NCBI GenBank assembly: GCA_043798815.1
Contig: JAZDOH010000021.1
Location: 1 to 24,255 of the forward strand
Direction of reading: 5' to 3'
DNA: 24,255 nt
DNA from: JAZDOH01 sp043798815
GTDB lineage: Bacteria; Patescibacteriota; Gracilibacteria; UM-FILTER-43-11
Part shown: positions 22,051 to 24,255 of the stretch, piece after piece
How the letters are laid out: each line of letters starts with the position of its first letter
How positions within the stretch are numbered: the stretch's first letter is position 1
Translations under genes and position numbers: made by a program
The notes under the pieces: model-generated
The model's database searches: none
Seen by the model: the letters and a program-made list of their open reading frames with translations, nothing else
What the model was told of the DNA's origin: nothing

Positions 22051-22326
22051 ATGACCAAACAAGATCTCATTGCCGCCGTGGCTTCGGTCGCCGGAGTGTC
22101 TAAACGCACCGCCGCCGAATCATTGGAAGCACTGGTTTCCTCGATTACCACTGAACTTAAAAAGGGAAAAAACGTCACCATCACCGGTTTCGGCACGTTC
22201 CGCGTTTCCCACCGCGCCGCCCGCAGCGGCGTGAACCCACGCAACCCAACCCAACGCATCCAGATTCCCGCCATGAACATTCCCGCATTCAAGGCCGGCA
22301 AATCCCTCAAGGATGCCATTCGGTAA
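22051..22326 (+). CDS. HU-family DNA-binding protein
   Basis: A 91-residue HU/IHF-fold nucleoid protein. It starts MTKQDLIAAVASVAGVSKRT and has GKNVTITGFGTFRVSHRAAR, then the DNA-wrapping arm with NPRNPTQRIQIPAMNIPAFK (Pro at the arm tip), and ends KAGKSLKDAIR. The domain is complete and of normal length. It lies divergent from topA, an apt pairing because both act on DNA topology, and is monocistronic with a clear terminator 22 bases after the stop. Confidence 0.95.
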   Translation: MTKQDLIAAVASVAGVSKRTAAESLEALVSSITTELKKGKNVTITGFGTFRVSHRAARSGVNPRNPTQRIQIPAMNIPAFKAGKSLKDAIR

Positions 22327-22347
22327 TCCTCATTGGTTAATCAACCG

Positions 22348-22377
22348 AAAGCCCTGCCATATGGTGGGGCTTTTTTG
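22348..22377 (+). terminator. Rho-independent terminator after the HU gene
   Basis: AAAGCCC (22348-22354) pairs with GGGGCTTT (22366-22373) and the inner TGCCAT/ATGGTG part also pairs. Six T residues follow. Confidence 0.85.
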
Positions 22378-22499
22378 TGCCATGGTGATAAAGTGTGAGC
22401 GCTGGCGCAGGCGCTCGACGTTGGTGACGGTTTTTCACATTATTATGGCGGAAAGAGAATTGCCTGCTTGCCGGCTACCGGCTCTTCTCTTTGGTGATG
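22378..22499. other. Non-coding stretch with a GC-rich hairpin
   Basis: No gene is supported here. GAGCGC (22397-22402) and GCGCTC (22411-22416) form a six-base stem with an eight-base loop. A second short palindromic stretch, GCCGGCTACCGGC, lies near 22470-22482. The part from about 22450 faintly resembles the sequence before the second repeat copy at 23880. Confidence 0.4.
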
Positions 22500-22572
22500 C
22501 GTTTTCAGCACTTTTCAAAAATGTACCCTTTTCTGCGGTTTTAGGTATAAAAAGGGACACTTTTTTTTGACA
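22500..22572 (+). repeat. Terminator-promoter repeat, copy A
   Basis: About 73 bases that match 23928-24001 at roughly 85% by hand alignment. The first 16 and last 24 bases are identical. The copy contains a hairpin (TGTACCCTTTT at 22522-22532 with AAAAAGGGACA at 22549-22559), then eight T and TTGACA (22567-22572), a perfect -35 box. A weak -10 (TTTAGT, 22590-22595) follows after 17 bases. Confidence 0.75.
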
Positions 22573-22642
22573 TTTCACGCAGTTGATTTTTTAGTTAATT
22601 GCACACAGAAGCGAGTTAGGCAAAATAATTAAATCCGGCTTC

Positions 22643-22670
22643 AATACCCTATACCGACCTAAAGGGTATT
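22643..22670. promoter_or_regulatory. Hairpin / inverted repeat abutting the metallopeptidase promoter
   Basis: AATACCCT (22643-22650) and AGGGTATT (22663-22670) are perfect eight-base arms 12 bases apart, ending exactly at the -35 box. It could be a regulator site or the end of an upstream transcript. Confidence 0.45.
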
Positions 22671-22698
22671 TTGAAAATAGTGATAAATATGATATAAT
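22671..22698 (+). promoter_or_regulatory. Strong promoter of the metallopeptidase-like gene
   Basis: TTGAAA (22671-22676), 16 bases and a perfect TATAAT (22693-22698). Transcription would start near 22705. Confidence 0.7.
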
Positions 22699-22749
22699 AT
22701 AACGATTCATAAAATCTGCAAGCATAATAGAAAATAAAAACAAAACAAC

Positions 22750-22763
22750 GGAAGGAAGCAATG
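22750..22763 (+). promoter_or_regulatory. Strong Shine-Dalgarno plus ATG, out of frame with the following ORF
   Basis: GGAAGGAAG (22750-22758) lies just before an ATG at 22761. Frame 22761 reads only about 42 codons (MSKSTCLLRRMTRLINW...) to a TGA, while the metallopeptidase uses the frame of 22775. This is the only convincing Shine-Dalgarno site in the window. Confidence 0.55.
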
Positions 22764-22774
22764 AGCAAGTCAAC

Positions 22775-23719
22775 TTGCCTTCTGCGCAGAATGACTCGCC
22801 TAATAAATTGGCACCTCAAGCCAAGCCTGCTGTTAGCGTTATCTGCCCTGAGAGACAGGAAATCGCCAATCGTGCCACTGAAGAACTGACAAATACTCTT
22901 GCAATGTTAGATATTCATGACTGGAAATTGCCGACGGTGAACATCAGATTCACTGAAGTAGACAATATCCCGCCTGCACGCGTTGCAGCGCATGGGGAAA
23001 CAGTTGAGGTTCTGTTCAGCAAAAAGTGCGCAACACCCGAAGGCGAAAAGGCTTTCATTGCAGAGCTTGGTGCGAATATGGCATTTCCAGGTGTCCGGCA
23101 AACCCTAAAACACGAACTGGCACACATCGCAATGTGGTCGGTTACAGGTTTGTCACGTCAGCCCGCTGTCCGGTTAATTGATGAGGGATGGGCAAGTATG
23201 GTTGAACAGCTTGGGAGCAGCAAAACGCCGGATTTGAATGTACTCTCTAAAGAAACAAAAACAAATATAGCGCGGGGGTTAAAAGAGGAGCCAATGCTAT
23301 ACAGACGGTGTCTTGATTTATCCAAACCTGTAAGCCAGTTAGATAGTAAGGAAGAATTGGATCGCCTGAATAGCGCTGAATATGAGGTTGGCAAGGCACT
23401 TCTGCTCTGGATTCGTGAACGATTTGGCAATGAGAAGATGCTTCAATTGATCGCCAAATCACCGCAATCATCCAGAAGAAATGACGCAGAAGGCGCCCCC
23501 ATCGAGCCAACAGCAATAGAGTCCAGTCTTCATTCAACCTCAAAAGAATATCTGGAAATGTTTGATAGGGTCACAAAAGGTGCTCTCAGTGGAGATAAGA
23601 TGATTGAGGAAGGGCGCAGCTGGGAAAGACTGCAATTCCAAAGAGCTTTGTTGGAAACAACGGGGATGACGAATATAAAAGAAGTGGAAGCAGATTTTAT
23701 GAAATGGCTTGAGGAATAG
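22775..23719 (+). CDS. Zinc metallopeptidase-like protein (HExxH, gluzincin type), start uncertain
   Basis: A soluble protein of 314 residues counted from the TTG at 22775. HELAH (113-117) is the zinc-binding HExxH motif, and the glutamate of DEGWAS (Glu137), 20 residues later, fits the third ligand of a peptidase-MA-like gluzincin. The N-terminal half has a strand NIRFTEVDN and a helix before the motif, and the C-terminal third is helical and charged. No signal peptide or TM segment is visible. The frame is open back to 22703 with no ATG or GTG, while a good Shine-Dalgarno-ATG at 22761 is in another frame. The true start may be the TTG, or a frameshift (mutation, sequencing error or programmed) may lie near 22761-22800. 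Repeat copies lie on either side. Confidence 0.75.
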   Translation: MPSAQNDSPNKLAPQAKPAVSVICPERQEIANRATEELTNTLAMLDIHDWKLPTVNIRFTEVDNIPPARVAAHGETVEVLFSKKCATPEGEKAFIAELGANMAFPGVRQTLKHELAHIAMWSVTGLSRQPAVRLIDEGWASMVEQLGSSKTPDLNVLSKETKTNIARGLKEEPMLYRRCLDLSKPVSQLDSKEELDRLNSAEYEVGKALLLWIRERFGNEKMLQLIAKSPQSSRRNDAEGAPIEPTAIESSLHSTSKEYLEMFDRVTKGALSGDKMIEEGRSWERLQFQRALLETTGMTNIKEVEADFMKWLEE

Positions 23720-23927
23720 GATTTAATTACATCGCCTAACTCTTCATTGTGTACGCAGTTTTGTTTTTTGCGCATAGTTTTCCTGTGAGTGTCAATTTGG
23801 AGTGTCCCTTTTTTGCAGGAATGGTCATCTAAAAAGGACACTTTTAAAAAGCGCCCTTGGAGTGCCTGGGTGCTGAGTGTCGGAAGAGAGTTGTGTTGAA
23901 GCCCTTCTCGGCTTCCCCTTAGTGGCA
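23720..23927. other. Non-coding stretch with a GTGTCC hairpin
   Basis: No gene is supported. It holds the hairpin at 23801-23842 and a cluster of short GAGTGTC-type repeats (near 23787, 23800 and 23875). A long minus-strand frame crosses it, but that frame also crosses the repeat and the 3' end of the metallopeptidase gene, and reads like non-coding sequence. Confidence 0.4.
23801..23842. repeat. GTGTCC hairpin, third member of the repeat family
   Basis: AGTGTCCCTTTTTT (23801-23814) pairs with AAAAAGGACACT (23831-23842) with one bulged C. The stem sequence is the same as in the hairpins of copies A and B, so it is a solitary hairpin of the same family. It could terminate the metallopeptidase message, but only a short T-run follows. 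Confidence 0.6.
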
Positions 23928-24001
23928 CGTTTTCAGCACTTTTAAAAAATGTCCCCCTTTTTAGCAGGTTTTGGTACAAAAAGGGACACTTTTTTTTGAC
24001 A
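23928..24001 (+). repeat. Terminator-promoter repeat, copy B
   Basis: The second copy of the repeat at 22500-22572, same orientation. The hairpin is TGTCCCCCTTTTT (23950-23962) with AAAAAGGGACA (about 23978-23988). An eight-T run leads into TTGACA (23996-24001). Confidence 0.75.
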
Positions 24002-24024
24002 GCCCTTGTTATTTGCTTTTTAAT
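23996..24024 (+). promoter_or_regulatory. Promoter contributed by repeat copy B
   Basis: TTGACA (23996-24001), exactly 17 bases and TTTAAT (24019-24024). It would drive the gene starting at 24080 with a leader of about 50 bases. Confidence 0.6.
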
Positions 24025-24079
24025 GAATTGCGACTGGAGCATTATCGGAAATCGCAAAATAATTATTTTAAAAAAATCT

Positions 24080-24255
24080 ATGAAATGGTTCTGGAAGTTT
24101 GTGTATATCTTTTGGCCTAACGTGCTCCGCGCATATGAAGTGTTTTTCCATCACCATCGGCAGAATTTTTTGATTGGGCGCTTAATTACGCAAAAAAATT
24201 CGGAAGATTTAAAAAGTCATTTAGCCAAACATAGTTTTGAACATGCAATTATCGC
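24080..24255 (+). CDS. Hypothetical protein, N-terminal 58 residues, runs off the window
   Basis: The frame from the ATG at 24080 stays open to the window end. It begins MKWFWKFVYIFWPNVLRAYE, very rich in aromatic residues, with VFFHHHRQNFLIGRLITQKN and a polar helix SEDLKSHLAKHSFEHAII after it. I cannot assign a family. The tryptophan- and phenylalanine-rich start could be a membrane-proximal helix or a hydrophobic core element. It lacks a Shine-Dalgarno sequence and is expected to be driven by the repeat-B promoter at 23996-24024. Confidence 0.6.
   Translation, partial: MKWFWKFVYIFWPNVLRAYEVFFHHHRQNFLIGRLITQKNSEDLKSHLAKHSFEHAII

Noticed and set aside
22313..22570. 85-codon plus-strand frame after the HU gene
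   Set aside because: It starts inside HU, crosses the HU terminator and ends in repeat copy A, so it is not a plausible gene.
23530..24057. 175-codon minus-strand frame over the peptidase 3' end and repeat B
   Set aside because: It spans a repeat, two hairpins and a coding 3' end, and its product is low-complexity with many Ser and Cys residues. The partial likeness to the reverse of copy A comes from the repeat itself.
1..24255. CRISPR array, tRNA or rRNA genes, complete IS element
   Set aside because: No regularly spaced repeats, no tRNA cloverleaf, no rRNA-like sequence and no transposase or integrase frame were seen on either strand.

Overview
The window is a dense stretch of bacterial chromosome coding on both strands. 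Its gene set (ribBA, murJ, topA, HU, groES/groEL, asnS, purN, nth, hpf), an orphan CofE-like ligase, a FemAB-type transferase, several small orphan genes and almost no Shine-Dalgarno sequences suggest a Candidate Phyla Radiation (Patescibacteria) genome, perhaps Peregrinibacteria-like. That placement is inference from gene content. TGA serves as a stop codon (for example in the ATGA overlaps at 7878 and 8795), which argues against the TGA=Gly code of Gracilibacteria/SR1.

Layout. 1-3698 (minus): a PP2C-like/propeller membrane protein, ribBA and the 5' part of murJ form a tight operon. 3778-6017 (plus): hpf, an O-antigen-ligase-type membrane protein and a CofE-like ligase overlap one another. 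6101-6298: a small orphan gene with its own promoter. 6398-9409 (plus): purN, an SBF/BASS transporter, a FemAB-like transferase and an endonuclease III form a compact operon. 9487-10005: a GNAT-like orphan. 10012-11304 (minus): asnS, divergent from a TrpR/YerC-family repressor gene (11418-11729) that carries two trp-operator-like palindromes over its own transcription start. 11818-13927: a SPASM radical SAM protein followed by a small protein that also has a CxxxCxxC motif. 13875-15889 (minus): a MazEF-like toxin-antitoxin pair, a four-helix membrane protein, an orphan gene with a palindromic operator inside its promoter, and a cupin. 15886-17961 (minus): groES-groEL under a CIRCE element, with the cupin translationally coupled behind groEL. 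18047-21941 (minus): topA followed by a membrane-anchored DUF3352-like protein. 22051-22326: HU, divergent from topA. 22377-24255: a non-core segment in which a zinc-metallopeptidase-like gene lies between two copies of a terminator-plus-promoter repeat, followed by the start of another gene.

Most genes have no recognisable ribosome binding site. hpf and purN (and possibly topA) have -10 boxes so close to the start codon that leaderless mRNAs are likely. The one strong Shine-Dalgarno plus ATG in the window, upstream of the metallopeptidase, is out of frame with it.

The items most worth following up are the TrpR-family autoregulatory operator pair next to asnS, the radical SAM gene with its Cys-rich neighbour, a possible ~55-nt hairpin RNA at 14995-15050, and the repeat modules around the metallopeptidase.
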